A DNA stretch of 64,000 nt, from the NCBI GenBank assembly GCA_022711665.1, contig JAKLEN010000004.1, positions 64,528-128,527 on the forward strand, given 5' to 3'. How positions within the stretch are numbered: the first letter of the stretch is position 1; the number at the start of each line of letters is the position of its first letter. The position numbers and the translations under genes are program-made. The notes below the pieces were generated by a model that had not been told where the DNA came from, did not search any database, and worked only from the letters and a program-made list of their open reading frames with translations. This DNA comes from Acidobacteriota bacterium (GTDB lineage: Bacteria; Acidobacteriota; Aminicenantia; Aminicenantales; Saccharicenantaceae). Shown piece after piece: positions 52,292 to 61,436 of the stretch.

Positions 52292-53973
52292 AGCTCGTCG
52301 AATGCGTCCCCAATTTCAGCGAAGGCCGGGACCCGGAGAAGATCCGGGCCATCACCCGGGAGATCGAGGCCGTGCCCGGCGCGAAGCTGCTCGACGTCGA
52401 CCCCGGCGCCTCCACCAACCGGACCGTCGTCACCTTCATCGGCCCGCCCGAAGCCGTCGCCGAGGCCGCCTTCCGGGCCATCGCCAGGGCCGCGGAAGTC
52501 ATCGACATGCGGAGCCACACGGGGGCCCATCCCCGGCTGGGCGCCACCGACGTCTGCCCCTTCGTGCCGGTTTCGGGCGTAACCATGGAGGATTGCGCCG
52601 ACCTGGCCGGCCAGGTCGGCCGCCGGGTGGCCGACGAGCTGGGAATTCCCGTCTATCTCTACGAAGCCGCCGCCCGCAAGCCCGAGCGTCGGAACCTGGC
52701 CACCGTCCGGGCCGGCGAGTACGAGGGCCTGGCGGAAAAGCTCAAGGACCCGCGCTGGGCGCCCGACTTCGGCCCGGCCGTCTTCAACGCCAGGTCCGGT
52801 GCGACCATCATCGGCGCCCGGGAGTTCCTCATCGCCTACAATTTCAACCTCAACACCCGGGACCGCAAGCTGGCCCACGAGATCGCCCTGAGCCTCCGGG
52901 AAAGCGGCCGGGCCAAGCGCGACAAGGACGGCAACATCCTCAAGGACTCCAAGGGCAACACGGTCAAAGTGCCGGGCAAGTTCAAGGAGGTCAAATCGGT
53001 CGGCTGGTACGTCGAGGATTACGGCGTGGCCCAGATCTCGGTCAACTTCACCAACTACAGGATGACGCCCATCCACGTCGTCTTCGACGAGGCCTCGCGC
53101 CTGGCCGCCAAGCTGGGCCTGCGCCTGACGGGCAGCGAGCTGGTCGGGCTCATCCCCAAGGAGGCTCTGCTCATGGCCGGCCGCTACTACCTCGAAAAGC
53201 AGGGCAAGAACCCGGGCGTGCCTGAGACCGAGCTCATCCGCATGGCCGTCCGGTCGCTCGGCCTGAGCGACGTCGTACCCTTCGAGCCCGAAAAGAAGAT
53301 CATCGAGTACCAGGTCCGCGAGCCCGGGCCGGCCCTGGTCGACCTGACCCTGCGCGGCTTCGCCGACGAGCTGTCGATGGATTCGCCGGCGCCGGGCGGC
53401 GGGAGCGTCGCGGCCCTGTGCGGCGCCCTGGCGGCGGGCCTGGCGGCCATGGTGGCCAACCTGACCGTCGGCAAGAAAGGCTACGAGGCCGTCCGGGGCG
53501 AGATGATCGACACGGCCGTCCGGGCCCAGGCCCTCAAGGACGAGCTCCTCGAAGCCGTCGACCTCGACACCAAGGCCTTCAACAAGGTCATGGAGGCCTT
53601 CCGCCTGCCCAAGACGACCCCCGAGCAGGCCGAGGAGAAGGGCCGGGCCGTCGAAGCGGCCAACAAGGAAGCGACGCTGGTGCCGCTCGGCGTCCTGGAA
53701 AAGGCCGTGGCCGCGGTCCGGCTGGCCCGCCGGGCGGCCGGCGGCGGGAACCGGAACTCGATCAGCGACGCCGGAGTCGCCGGGCTGGCCGCCCAGGCCG
53801 CGGGCGACGGGGCTTACTACAACGTCCTGATCAACCTCCAGGGGATCGGGGACGCCGGGTTCGCCGGGCGGACCCGGCGCCGGGCCGCCGGTTTAAAGAA
53901 GGCCCTCGACAAGGAAGGGAAGGCCGTCCGGGAGATCGTGGCCAGGGCCCTGGCCGGTCCCAAGGCGGGTTGA
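52288..53973 (+). CDS. ftcD: Fused glutamate formimidoyltransferase / formimidotetrahydrofolate cyclodeaminase
   Basis: The 561-residue protein joins two enzymes. Residues 1-310 are formiminotransferase (VECVPNFSEGRD, SHTGAHPRLGATDVCPFVPV, FNLNTRDRKLAHEIA). After a linker, residues about 355-555 are cyclodeaminase (DELSMDSPAPGGGSVAALCGALAAGLAAMV). Together they move the formimino group of N-formimino-glutamate to tetrahydrofolate and release ammonia, the last step of one histidine degradation route. It is coupled to the M16 pair by ATGA. No hutH or hutU is in view. Confidence 0.94.
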   Translation: MKLVECVPNFSEGRDPEKIRAITREIEAVPGAKLLDVDPGASTNRTVVTFIGPPEAVAEAAFRAIARAAEVIDMRSHTGAHPRLGATDVCPFVPVSGVTMEDCADLAGQVGRRVADELGIPVYLYEAAARKPERRNLATVRAGEYEGLAEKLKDPRWAPDFGPAVFNARSGATIIGAREFLIAYNFNLNTRDRKLAHEIALSLRESGRAKRDKDGNILKDSKGNTVKVPGKFKEVKSVGWYVEDYGVAQISVNFTNYRMTPIHVVFDEASRLAAKLGLRLTGSELVGLIPKEALLMAGRYYLEKQGKNPGVPETELIRMAVRSLGLSDVVPFEPEKKIIEYQVREPGPALVDLTLRGFADELSMDSPAPGGGSVAALCGALAAGLAAMVANLTVGKKGYEAVRGEMIDTAVRAQALKDELLEAVDLDTKAFNKVMEAFRLPKTTPEQAEEKGRAVEAANKEATLVPLGVLEKAVAAVRLARRAAGGGNRNSISDAGVAGLAAQAAGDGAYYNVLINLQGIGDAGFAGRTRRRAAGLKKALDKEGKAVREIVARALAGPKAG

Positions 53974-53986
53974 GGCCGGGGCCGGC

Positions 53987-54808
53987 TCAAGCGCCGGCCT
54001 GCGGCCCGCTCCTCCCCTTCTTCAAAAGGAAGAGAAGGACGAAGGCCAGGAAGCAGAGCGCGACGATGGCCGCCGAGGCCGGGATGTTGAGGGCCAGCGA
54101 GGCCGCCAGCCCGCCGGCCACCGCGACAACGGCCACCAGCGCCGAGGCCGCGATGGCCGTGCGGAAGCTGGCCGCGGCCTGAAGGCCGGCCGCGGCCGGG
54201 ATGACGACCAGGGCGGCCACGAGCAGGATTCCAGCGACCTTCATTCCCAGGACCACCGTCACGGCCGTCAGCACCATCAGGAGGGCATCCAGGCGCCCGA
54301 CCTTGATGCCGGCTGCCCGGGCCGATTCGCGGTCGAAGGTCATGAACAGGAGTTTGCCGTAGTTCAGCCGGACCGCGCCCAGGACCGCCGCGGCCAGGCC
54401 GACGGAAAGCCAGACCTCGAGCGGCTCGATGGCCAGGACGTCCCCGAAGAGATAGGACATCAGCTCGACGTTGAAGCCGCGGGCCAGCGAGGCCAGCAGG
54501 ATGCCGACGGCCAGGCCGAGGCTGCTGAAGATGCCGATGGCCGTATCGCCGTGGAGACCGGCGCGGTCCTTGAGCTTGACCATGGCCAGCGCCGCCGCGA
54601 CCGAGACGGCCAGGGCGGCCGCCAGGGGCAGGACGTTCAGGAACAGGCCCAGGGCCACGCCGGCGAAGGCGATGTGCGACAGACCGTGGCCGATCATGGC
54701 GTCCTTGCGCAGAACGAGGAAGACGCCCAGGACGGCGCAGGCGACGGCGACGAAGACGCCGGCCAGGAAGGCCCGCTGGAGGAAGCCGTAGGCGAAAAGG
54801 GCGTGCAT
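53987..54808 (-). CDS. znuB: Metal (zinc/manganese) ABC transporter permease
   Basis: The 273-residue protein is an ABC-3 family permease with about eight hydrophobic segments; FLVLRKDAMIGHGLSHIAFAGVALG near the N-terminus is the classic ZnuB/MntB motif. It forms the membrane channel of a high-affinity divalent metal importer. It is the last gene of znuA-znuC-znuB on the reverse strand; its stop is 13 nt from the convergent ftcD stop. Confidence 0.9.
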   Translation of the reverse strand: MHALFAYGFLQRAFLAGVFVAVACAVLGVFLVLRKDAMIGHGLSHIAFAGVALGLFLNVLPLAAALAVSVAAALAMVKLKDRAGLHGDTAIGIFSSLGLAVGILLASLARGFNVELMSYLFGDVLAIEPLEVWLSVGLAAAVLGAVRLNYGKLLFMTFDRESARAAGIKVGRLDALLMVLTAVTVVLGMKVAGILLVAALVVIPAAAGLQAAASFRTAIAASALVAVVAVAGGLAASLALNIPASAAIVALCFLAFVLLFLLKKGRSGPQAGA

Positions 54809-54815
54809 GGGCGTC

Positions 54816-55559
54816 TCAGTGCTCGTGCGAGACGAGATGGTTGCCGTGCCCGATCATCTCGCGGAAGGCGTCCGAGCGGCAGAAGCCCTCGTGGTCGCCG
54901 TGGTAGACCAGGCGCTGGTTGACGCAGGCCACCCGGTTGACGTGCCGGTTGACGACGCCGATGTCGTGGGTGACGAGGACGATGGTCAGGTTCCGGCTCC
55001 GGTTCAGGCGGCCGAGGAGATCGTAGAAGGCGGTCTGGGTCTCGGCGTCGACGCCCGTCGTCGGCTCGTCGAGGAAGAGGATGCGCGGCCGGGTCACCAG
55101 GGCCCGGGCGATGAAGACCCGCTGCTGCTGCCCGCCCGAGAGGCGGCCGATGGCGGCCTTGGCGAACTCGGCCAGGCCGACGATCTCGAGGGCTTCCCGG
55201 ACGCGCTGGCGCGCCTCGCGGCCGGGCAGCCGGGCCCGCCGGCCGCCGGCCAGGAGGGCCATGCCCACGACCTCGGCGACTGAGGCCGGGAAGTAAGCGT
55301 CGATGTGCGTCGCCTTCTGCGGGACATAGCCGATCTTGTCCCGCGCGGCGAACTGGGCCGGAGCGCACCCGAAGATCTCGACCCGGCCGGCCGTGGGCCG
55401 GAGCAGGCCGAGGATGATCTTGACCAGAGTGGTCTTGCCCGAGCCGTTGGGGCCGATGATGGCCAGGAAATCGCCCTCCTCGATGGCCAGGTCGACGTCG
55501 ACGAGGACGGGGGCGCCGTCGTAGGAAAAGGACACGTTCCGGAGCGCGACCAGGCTCAT
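54816..55559 (-). CDS. znuC: Metal ABC transporter ATP-binding protein
   Basis: The 247-residue ATPase shows Walker A (GPNGSGKTTL), signature LSGGQQQRVFIARAL, Walker B ILFLDEPTTGVD and switch VTHDIG. The segment GYVPQKATHIDAYFPASV is typical of the zinc/manganese (ZnuC/MntA) branch. Only 4 nt separate it from znuA upstream and 7 nt from znuB downstream. Confidence 0.9.
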   Translation of the reverse strand: MSLVALRNVSFSYDGAPVLVDVDLAIEEGDFLAIIGPNGSGKTTLVKIILGLLRPTAGRVEIFGCAPAQFAARDKIGYVPQKATHIDAYFPASVAEVVGMALLAGGRRARLPGREARQRVREALEIVGLAEFAKAAIGRLSGGQQQRVFIARALVTRPRILFLDEPTTGVDAETQTAFYDLLGRLNRSRNLTIVLVTHDIGVVNRHVNRVACVNQRLVYHGDHEGFCRSDAFREMIGHGNHLVSHEH

Positions 55560-55563
55560 GGCC

Positions 55564-56496
55564 TTACCGGCACCCCAGCCCGTCCTCGAGCGCGGCCAGG
55601 TCCTGGCGCATGAGATCGAAAAAGCCGACGCCGCGGTCCTGCTGGTCGCGGGTCAGGCTGTGGCCGGCGTGCAGGACCAGGACGCGGCCGCCGATCTCGC
55701 GGGCCAGGGCCTGCGACAGGTCGGGCGGAACGGAATTCTCGAAGAAGACGGTCCGGACGCCCCTGGCCCGGCAGAAGTCGATGGCCCTCATCAGGTCCCG
55801 GGGCTTCGGCTGGGCGTCGGGGCTGAGGCCGTAGAGGGCGGTCTGGACCAGGCCGTAGCGGCGGGCCAGGTAGCCGAAGGCGCTGTGCCCGGCCAGGACC
55901 AGGTCCCGGCCCCGGCAGGCGGCCAGCCCGTCGCGGAAATCCGCGTCGAGCCGCCGCAGGCGGTCGGCCAGCCGCCCGGCGTTGGCGGTGAACTCGGCCT
56001 CGCCGGCCGGATCGATCCGGGCGAGCTCCGCGGCGATCCTGGCGACGATGCGGATGTCGAGGTCGAAGTCGAGCCAGACATGGGGATCGAAGCCGCCGTG
56101 GCCGGGGCCCCGGTCCGTCTCGGCCGGTTCCTCTTCCTGCTCCTCTCCCCCGGCGACGGCCAGCCCGGCGGCCGCTTCCAGGGTCCGGACCCGGTCTTTG
56201 GGAAAGGCCTTGAGCAGGTCGGGCAGCCAGGGCTCGAGCCCGGCGCCGATAAAGATCAGGAGGTCGCACTCCGCCAGGCGGGCGATGTCTCCGGGCCGGG
56301 GCTGCCAGGTGTGGACCCCGGCCCCGGGCGGCAGCAGGAGCGAGGCCTGGCCCCGGGCGCCGGCCACCTCGGCGGCGAACTGCTGCAGCGGGAAGACGGT
56401 CGTCAGGATGCGCATCCTGTCCGGCGCCGCCTCCGCGACGACGGCCGGCGCCAGCCCCAGAAAAGCGGCTAAAATGATCTTCGCGGCGGCTCTCAT
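55564..56496 (-). CDS. znuA: Metal ABC transporter substrate-binding protein (ZnuA-like)
   Basis: The 310-residue protein has a signal peptide (AKIILAAFLGLAPAVVAEA) and the cluster A-I receptor fold: RILTTVFPLQQF, GVHTWQP (His ligand), DPHVWLD (His ligand) and LAGHSAFGYLARRYGL (His ligand). A short acidic loop (GGEEQEEEPAE) sits where zinc-binding ZnuA proteins often have a His/Asp-rich loop; here it is Glu-rich with few His. Zinc is the best guess, manganese possible. Confidence 0.87.
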   Translation of the reverse strand: MRAAAKIILAAFLGLAPAVVAEAAPDRMRILTTVFPLQQFAAEVAGARGQASLLLPPGAGVHTWQPRPGDIARLAECDLLIFIGAGLEPWLPDLLKAFPKDRVRTLEAAAGLAVAGGEEQEEEPAETDRGPGHGGFDPHVWLDFDLDIRIVARIAAELARIDPAGEAEFTANAGRLADRLRRLDADFRDGLAACRGRDLVLAGHSAFGYLARRYGLVQTALYGLSPDAQPKPRDLMRAIDFCRARGVRTVFFENSVPPDLSQALAREIGGRVLVLHAGHSLTRDQQDRGVGFFDLMRQDLAALEDGLGCR

Positions 56497-56504
56497 CGCC
56501 CCTG

Positions 56505-56510
56505 ATTATA
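56505..56510 (-). promoter_or_regulatory. -10 element immediately before znuA
   Basis: On the reverse strand TATAAT ends 8 nt before the ATG at 56496, as in the other leaderless candidates. No clear -35 or Zur box is recognised. Confidence 0.4.
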
Positions 56511-56592
56511 CCCTCCGGGACGGCTTGAATCCACCGGATATTTATGGCATCATGCGCTTTCGGGAAATCCTTTCCGCAAGGAGAACGTCATT

Positions 56593-58047
56593 ATGGCTCC
56601 ATCCCTCGAAGAACTCGATCCTCGGCTTCTGTGGAAGCATTTCGCCAAGATCCTGACCATCCCCCATTGCTCGGGCCATGAAAAACCCCTGGGCGATTAT
56701 GTCCTGTCCGTGGCCGCTTCGCTCGGCCTCCCCGCCAAGCGGGACAAGGTCGGCAACGTGCTGGTCAGCAAACCCGCGACGCCCGGCCGCGAAGGCGCCG
56801 TCGGGGTCGTCCTCCAGGGGCACCTGGACATGGTCTGCGAGAAAAACTCCGGCACCGCCCATGATTTCGGCAAGGATCCCATCGTGCCCGAGATCAAGGG
56901 CGAGTGGGTTTACGCCCGGGGCACGACCCTCGGGGCCGACAACGGCATCGGGCTGGCCGCGGCCCTGGCCGTCCTCGAGGACAAGGCCCTGGTTCACGGC
57001 CCGTTGGAAGCCCTCTTCACGGTCGACGAGGAGACGGGGCTGACCGGGGCCAACAAGATCCAGAAGGGCTTCATCGCCGGGCGCATGCTCCTCAACCTCG
57101 ACAGCGAGGACGAGGGCACCTTCACCATCGGCTGCGCCGGCGGCGCCGATTCGACCCTCGTCCTGCCCCTGGCCCGCAAGAAAACGGCTTCGAAGAACCT
57201 CTACACCCTTCACGTTCACGGTTTCCGGGGCGGCCATTCCGGCCTGGACATCAACCAGGGCCGCGGCAACGCCGTCAAGCTCCTGGCCCGCCTGCTCGCC
57301 CAGGGCCAGGCGGCGGCCAAGTTCGAGCTGGTGAGCCTGGCCGGCGGCAGCAAGCACAACGCCATCCCCCGCGAGGCGGTGGCCGTCCTGGCCTGCCCGC
57401 CCGTCCAAGTCCGGACCATGACCGCGGCCTTCAAAAAGGCCTTCGACAAGATCAAGACCGAGTACAAGGCTGTCGAGCCGGGAGCGGCCTACACCCTGAC
57501 CGAAACGGCCGGCAAGGACTTCGCCCTGACCCAGGACTGCCAGCGCATTCTGATCGATTTTCTTTTGGCCCTGCCGCACGGCGTCATCGCCATGCATCCC
57601 GAGATCCCGGGGCTGACGGAGACGTCGACCAACCTGGCCATCGTCAAGACCGGCAAGGCGGCCTTTGAGGTCCTTTGCAGCACCCGCAGCTCGGTCGCCT
57701 CGGCCCTCGAGGCGACGCGCGGCGTCATCCAGTCCGTCTGCGCCCTGGCCGGAGCCAAGGCCGACTTCCACGGCGGCTACCCCGGCTGGATGCCCAATCT
57801 CGACTCCGAGCTCCTCAAGAAGCTGAAGGAGCTCTATGCCCGGACGTTCGGCAAGGAAGCCGAGGTCGTGGCCGTCCACGCCGGGCTCGAGTGCGGCATC
57901 ATCGGCGAAAAGTTCCCGGGCATGGACATGATCTCGTTCGGGCCGACCCTGAAGAACCCGCATTCGCCCGAGGAGCACGTCCACATCGGCTCGGTCGAGA
58001 AGTTCTACAAGTTCCTGACGGCGGCCGTCGACGGGCTGTCGTCCTGA
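56593..58047 (+). CDS. pepD: Aminoacyl-histidine dipeptidase (PepD, M20 family)
   Basis: The 484-residue enzyme has the PepD motifs [13 protein letters not shown] (metal His/Asp), [14 protein letters not shown] (bridging Asp), [12 protein letters not shown] (catalytic Glu) and [14 protein letters not shown]. It cleaves Xaa-His dipeptides such as carnosine. No signal peptide is present. An AAGGAG ribosome site precedes the ATG. Together with FtcD it suggests use of histidine-containing peptides. Confidence 0.93.
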   Translation: MAPSLEELDPRLLWKHFAKILTIPHCSGHEKPLGDYVLSVAASLGLPAKRDKVGNVLVSKPATPGREGAVGVVLQGHLDMVCEKNSGTAHDFGKDPIVPEIKGEWVYARGTTLGADNGIGLAAALAVLEDKALVHGPLEALFTVDEETGLTGANKIQKGFIAGRMLLNLDSEDEGTFTIGCAGGADSTLVLPLARKKTASKNLYTLHVHGFRGGHSGLDINQGRGNAVKLLARLLAQGQAAAKFELVSLAGGSKHNAIPREAVAVLACPPVQVRTMTAAFKKAFDKIKTEYKAVEPGAAYTLTETAGKDFALTQDCQRILIDFLLALPHGVIAMHPEIPGLTETSTNLAIVKTGKAAFEVLCSTRSSVASALEATRGVIQSVCALAGAKADFHGGYPGWMPNLDSELLKKLKELYARTFGKEAEVVAVHAGLECGIIGEKFPGMDMISFGPTLKNPHSPEEHVHIGSVEKFYKFLTAAVDGLSS

Positions 58048-58106
58048 TAAGACCGGGGCGGTCCCGGCCGCCAAGACCGGGGCCTCCCCCGTTTCGGACG
58101 CAGGGC

Positions 58107-58577
58107 ATGAACAGACGCACTTTCCTGGCCGTCGCGGCTGCCGCGGGCGCGCTCGCGTCCCGGGCCTTCGCCGGCCTCTCGAGGAGTATCAAAATGAAAA
58201 AGCAGGTCCAGACGGACCAGGCGCCCAAGGCCATCGGCCCCTATTCGCAGGGCATTATCGCCAACGGCTTCGTCTTCTGCTCGGGCCAGATCCCCATCGA
58301 TCCGGCCACGAACGAGCTCAACACCGGAACGATCGAGGAGCAGACCCGCCAGGTCATCAAGAACCTCGCGGCCGTGCTCGCGGCGGCCGGCTCGTCCCTC
58401 GACGACGTCGTCAAGACGACCGTCCTTCTCCAGGACATGAGCGATTTCGGCAAGATGAACGCCGTTTACGGCGAATTCTTCAAGGCCCCCAGCCCGGCCC
58501 GGGCCGCCTTCCAGGTGGTCCGGCTGCCGCGCGATGTCAAGGTGGAGATCGAGGCCATCGCCCTGGTCAAGTCCTAG
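58107..58577 (+). CDS. RidA-family enamine/imine deaminase with Tat-like leader
   Basis: The RidA core (residues about 30-156) has [47 protein letters not shown] and the C-terminal substrate Arg region [24 protein letters not shown]. RidA hydrolyses reactive 2-aminoacrylate. The longer frame from 58107 adds a twin-arginine signal ([21 protein letters not shown]). A second ATG at 58194 with a GAGGAG ribosome site would give the normal 127-residue cytoplasmic form. Both products may be made. It follows pepD by 59 nt. Confidence 0.85.
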   Translation: MNRRTFLAVAAAAGALASRAFAGLSRSIKMKKQVQTDQAPKAIGPYSQGIIANGFVFCSGQIPIDPATNELNTGTIEEQTRQVIKNLAAVLAAAGSSLDDVVKTTVLLQDMSDFGKMNAVYGEFFKAPSPARAAFQVVRLPRDVKVEIEAIALVKS

Positions 58578-58609
58578 CGCGCGCCGCCGTGGGCGGAGGC
58601 TTCCCTCTG

Positions 58610-58638
58610 TGGACGGGTATGGGGGCTTGGTGTAAAAT
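58610..58638 (+). promoter_or_regulatory. Promoter candidate for the FmdB-like gene
   Basis: TGGACG (58610-58615) and TAAAAT (58633-58638) have a 17-nt spacer; the -10 ends 9 nt before the ATG, with no SD. Confidence 0.45.
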
Positions 58639-58647
58639 AGAGCGAAC

Positions 58648-58866
58648 ATGCCTCTCTACGAGTTCGCCTGCAGGAAGTGCGGCAAGAGGTTCGAGTGCCT
58701 CGTCGCCGTCGGAAAAGAGAAGGACGTTGTTTGCGCCGGGTGCGGCTCGGGCGACGTCGAGAAGATGATCTCCGGCTTCGGGATCGGAGGCGGCTCCAGC
58801 CGGATCAAGGCCTCCTCCTCGGGCTGCCACAGCTGCTCGTCCAAGTCCTGCGGCACCTGCCATTAA
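58648..58866 (+). CDS. FmdB-family zinc ribbon protein
   Basis: The 72-residue protein begins MPLYEFACRKCGKRFE and has a second knuckle CAGCGSG, giving the CxxC...CxxC zinc ribbon of the FmdB/CxxC_CXXC_SSSS family; further cysteines occur in the C-terminal CHSCSSKSCGTCH tail. Its function is not established; it was once linked to formamidase regulation. It is a single gene. Confidence 0.88.
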   Translation: MPLYEFACRKCGKRFECLVAVGKEKDVVCAGCGSGDVEKMISGFGIGGGSSRIKASSSGCHSCSSKSCGTCH

Positions 58867-58908
58867 GCCCGGACCCGGACACAACACCCCGACTCTGCCG
58901 CGGCGGTT

Positions 58909-58937
58909 TTGACTCGCCGGGCCGTCCTCTGTTATAT
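58909..58937 (+). promoter_or_regulatory. Promoter candidate for the GHL10-like gene
   Basis: TTGACT (58909-58914) and TTATAT (58932-58937) have a 17-nt spacer. The leader of about 50 nt ends with CGAGGAGG. Confidence 0.5.
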
Positions 58938-58991
58938 CAAGACCCGCCGGTCCCCCCCGGCCGCCCGGAAGCCATCACGAGGAGGCGTACG

Positions 58992-60104
58992 ATGAGAGCG
59001 CGTTCGCTGGCCGCCCTGATCCTTTCCTGCCTGGCCCTGGGCCTGGCCGCCGCCCCCGCAGGGGCCGAAGAAGGCCGGTTGCCGGCGCCGCCGGATCTGC
59101 CCGTCCGGGGCGTCTGGATGCATCCCGGCCTGTTTGGTCCCGTGAAGGCCGACGCCGTCGAGAAGATGCGGACCGTCCTCGATGAATACGCCCGGGCCGG
59201 CATCAACACCCTGATCATGCTGGTCAAGAACACGTCGGGCCACGTTTATTACGCCAGCGAGATCGGTGTCCCCGACCCGGCCTACGGCTGGGATTTCTTC
59301 GGGACCTTCCTGGCCGAGGCCCGGAAGCGCGGGATGGAAGTCCACCCCTGGTTCTGCGTCTTTCCGGAGTCGGCCATCCTGGGCCAGGTCCGCCAGCACC
59401 CGGAATGGCTCATCTCCTCCCCGAAGCGGGAGATGGTCGCCGCCGTCAACCCCGCCCTGCCCGCCGTCCGGGCCTACGAGATCGGCCTGATGCTCGAGGT
59501 CGTCCGCAAGTACGACGTCGGCTGGGTCCACCTCGATTACGTCCGCTATCCCTGCGAGCCGGCGGAGCCTTTCTTCGGCTTCGACGCCGAGACGCTGCGG
59601 CTGTTCAAGGAGGACACGGGCGTGGACATGGCGACGGTCAAGGCCCGCGATACGGGCAACCCCGTCTGGAACGTCTGGCTGCGCTGGAACACCGGTCGCG
59701 TGACCGTCTTCGTCCGCGAGCTCAAGGCCGCCTTGGCCGGCACGGGCCGGAAGGTCAGGATCAGCGCGGCCGTCTTCCCCGACGCCGTCAACGCCCGGGT
59801 CATGATCGGCCAGGATTGGGCGGCCTGGGGCCGCGAGGGCCTGGTCGACATGCTCAACCCGATGATCTACACCAACGACGCCAGGCTCTTCGAGACGCTC
59901 GTCCGCGAGGCCGTGGCCTGCGGCGGCAGCCGGACGATCGTCTGCCCTGGGATCGGCATCGGCACGTCGCACAACCAGAACACGCCCGGGGGCATGCTCG
60001 AACAGATGCGCCTCAGCCGGACGCTCGAGGCCGGCGGCGTGGTTTTCTTCTCCGCCTCGAGCCTGGCGCCGCCGTTCCTCGAGGCGCTGAAGACCCGGCA
60101 ATAA
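58992..60104 (+). CDS. Exported glycoside hydrolase-like TIM-barrel protein (GHL10/DUF187-like)
   Basis: The 370-residue product has a signal peptide (SLAALILSCLALGLAAAPAGA). The mature part resembles the GHL10 (glycosyl hydrolase-like 10) group: VRGVWMHPG, EYARAGINTLIMLVKNTSGHVYY, EVHPWFCVFPES, VGWVHLDYVRYP and DMLNPMIYTN. Related proteins are thought to act on cell-wall or surface glycans. The substrate is unknown. It has its own promoter and no partner on the same strand. Confidence 0.78.
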   Translation: MRARSLAALILSCLALGLAAAPAGAEEGRLPAPPDLPVRGVWMHPGLFGPVKADAVEKMRTVLDEYARAGINTLIMLVKNTSGHVYYASEIGVPDPAYGWDFFGTFLAEARKRGMEVHPWFCVFPESAILGQVRQHPEWLISSPKREMVAAVNPALPAVRAYEIGLMLEVVRKYDVGWVHLDYVRYPCEPAEPFFGFDAETLRLFKEDTGVDMATVKARDTGNPVWNVWLRWNTGRVTVFVRELKAALAGTGRKVRISAAVFPDAVNARVMIGQDWAAWGREGLVDMLNPMIYTNDARLFETLVREAVACGGSRTIVCPGIGIGTSHNQNTPGGMLEQMRLSRTLEAGGVVFFSASSLAPPFLEALKTRQ

Positions 60105-60117
60105 AGTCTTGGCGGGG

Positions 60118-60594
60118 CTAGATCCTCTTCAGCTTGGCCTTTTCGATGAGCAGCATGCCCTGGTAGGAGACATAGTTCAGAAGTATCATGACCCGCTCGT
60201 TCTCGCCCAGCTCCTTGCTGAAGATGCCTTTGAGACCCTTGAGCGGTCCTTCGACGACCTCGATCTCGTCCCCCACCGCCGGTTCCCGGCCGTACCTCTC
60301 GAAGACGATGAGGCCGTCCCTCTCCCGGGCCTTGATACCGGCGACGGCCTCCTCGGGGATGGGCACGGGCCCGTCGTCGTTGCCGACGACCCGCTTGACG
60401 CCGCGGGTGTATTTGACCGTCTTGAACTGATCCGGGAACTCGAACCGGAGGAAGGCGTAGCCCGGGAAGAACGGGACGACCCGCTTCTCGTGGACGCACT
60501 TCGGGCAGTAGATGGTGAATCCGCCCTCGATGAAGAGGCGCTCGACCTGGCCCTCCTTCTTGGGCTTGGTGTTGATGACGTACCAGCGCTCCAT
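60118..60594 (-). CDS. NusG paralog (specialised transcription elongation factor)
   Basis: The 158-residue protein has an NGN domain (WYVINTKPKKEGQVERLF, PFFPGYAFLRFE, VKYTRGVKRVVG) and a KOW domain (PAVGDEIEVVEGPLKGLKGIF). This is the architecture of NusG paralogs such as RfaH, LoaP and UpxY. A normal housekeeping nusG would usually sit with secE and rplK, which are not here. It is the last gene after pepP and the nitrilase homolog; the nitrilase stop and this ATG share one base (TGATG). Its target operon is unknown. Confidence 0.85.
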   Translation of the reverse strand: MERWYVINTKPKKEGQVERLFIEGGFTIYCPKCVHEKRVVPFFPGYAFLRFEFPDQFKTVKYTRGVKRVVGNDDGPVPIPEEAVAGIKARERDGLIVFERYGREPAVGDEIEVVEGPLKGLKGIFSKELGENERVMILLNYVSYQGMLLIEKAKLKRI

Positions 60595-61436
60595 CAATCT
60601 TCCTTCCGGGGCCCGGCGACGAGGCCCATCGCCCCGTAGACGTCGGGCCGGCGGTCGCCAAGGAAATGTCTGGCGGCGGCGGAAGCCGCGTTCCTGGCGA
60701 AGTCGCAATCGGCGTAGAGGATGTGGTCCCGCCCCCGCGGAGCCCGGGCGATAACCTGGCCGTCGGGATCGGTGACGAACGATTCGCCGGCGAATTCCAG
60801 GGCCTCCTCGCCGCCGACGCGGTTGACCAGGGCGGCGTAGTAGCCGTTCTGGAAGGAAGCCACCTGGAGCTCGGCTTCGATAAGGCCCTCGGCCCACTCC
60901 CCCACCGTCCCGGCCTGGGGCACGACGAAGATCTCGGCCCCGGCCAGGCGCAGGCCCCGCATGTATTCGGGGAAATGACGGTCGTAACAAACGGCCACGC
61001 CGATGCGGCCGGCCGCCGTGGCGAAGACGGAGTTCAGCCCGTCCCCGGGAGAGTAATAACCCCGTTCGCGGAAGCCCGGGCCGTCCATGATGTGGACCAT
61101 GCGGCTGACGCCGAGGAGGCGTCCGCCGGCGTCGATGACGGGAGAGGAATCGAAGGTCCGGTCCCCGTCCCGCTCGAACAGGTTCAGCACGGCGACGGCG
61201 CCGGTTTCCCGGGCCAGGCTGCAGAAAAGGTCTGTCGTCGGCCCGGGTACGGGCTCGGCCAGGCCGAGGCTCGCGGCCGTGGCCGGAGCCTGCGGGTAGA
61301 ACCGGGTGAAGGCCAGCTCGGCGAACGCAACCAGCCCGGCCCCGTTCCGGACCGCCTCTAAAAAGGCCGCCCGGCCCCTGGCCCGGTTCCCGGCCGGATC
61401 GGGGCCGGCGCTCTGCTGGACGAGGGCGATCCTCAT
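60594..61436 (-). CDS. Nitrilase-superfamily (carbon-nitrogen hydrolase) protein with Lys-to-Met change
   Basis: The 280-residue protein aligns with N-carbamoylputrescine amidase-type enzymes. Glu40 (FAELAF) and Cys150 (VAVCYDRHFPEYMR) of the Glu-Lys-Cys triad are present. The catalytic Lys, normally in YRKMHIP, is Met113 here (VSRMVHIMD). HIMDGPGFRERGYYSPGDG otherwise matches the family well. It may be inactive, use another residue, or work on a different bond. It overlaps pepP by 4 nt and adjoins the NusG paralog. Confidence 0.82.
   Translation of the reverse strand: MRIALVQQSAGPDPAGNRARGRAAFLEAVRNGAGLVAFAELAFTRFYPQAPATAASLGLAEPVPGPTTDLFCSLARETGAVAVLNLFERDGDRTFDSSPVIDAGGRLLGVSRMVHIMDGPGFRERGYYSPGDGLNSVFATAAGRIGVAVCYDRHFPEYMRGLRLAGAEIFVVPQAGTVGEWAEGLIEAELQVASFQNGYYAALVNRVGGEEALEFAGESFVTDPDGQVIARAPRGRDHILYADCDFARNAASAAARHFLGDRRPDVYGAMGLVAGPRKED

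Noticed and set aside
50560..53973. Very long forward ORF (over 1,100 codons) spanning the second M16 gene and ftcD
   Set aside because: Only its last part, from 52288, is ftcD. The rest is an Arg/Pro/Gly-rich out-of-frame reading of the real M16 genes.
53980..53999. GGCCGGC...GCCGGCC inverted repeat between ftcD and znuB as a terminator
   Set aside because: It overlaps the znuB stop and lacks a T tract on either strand.
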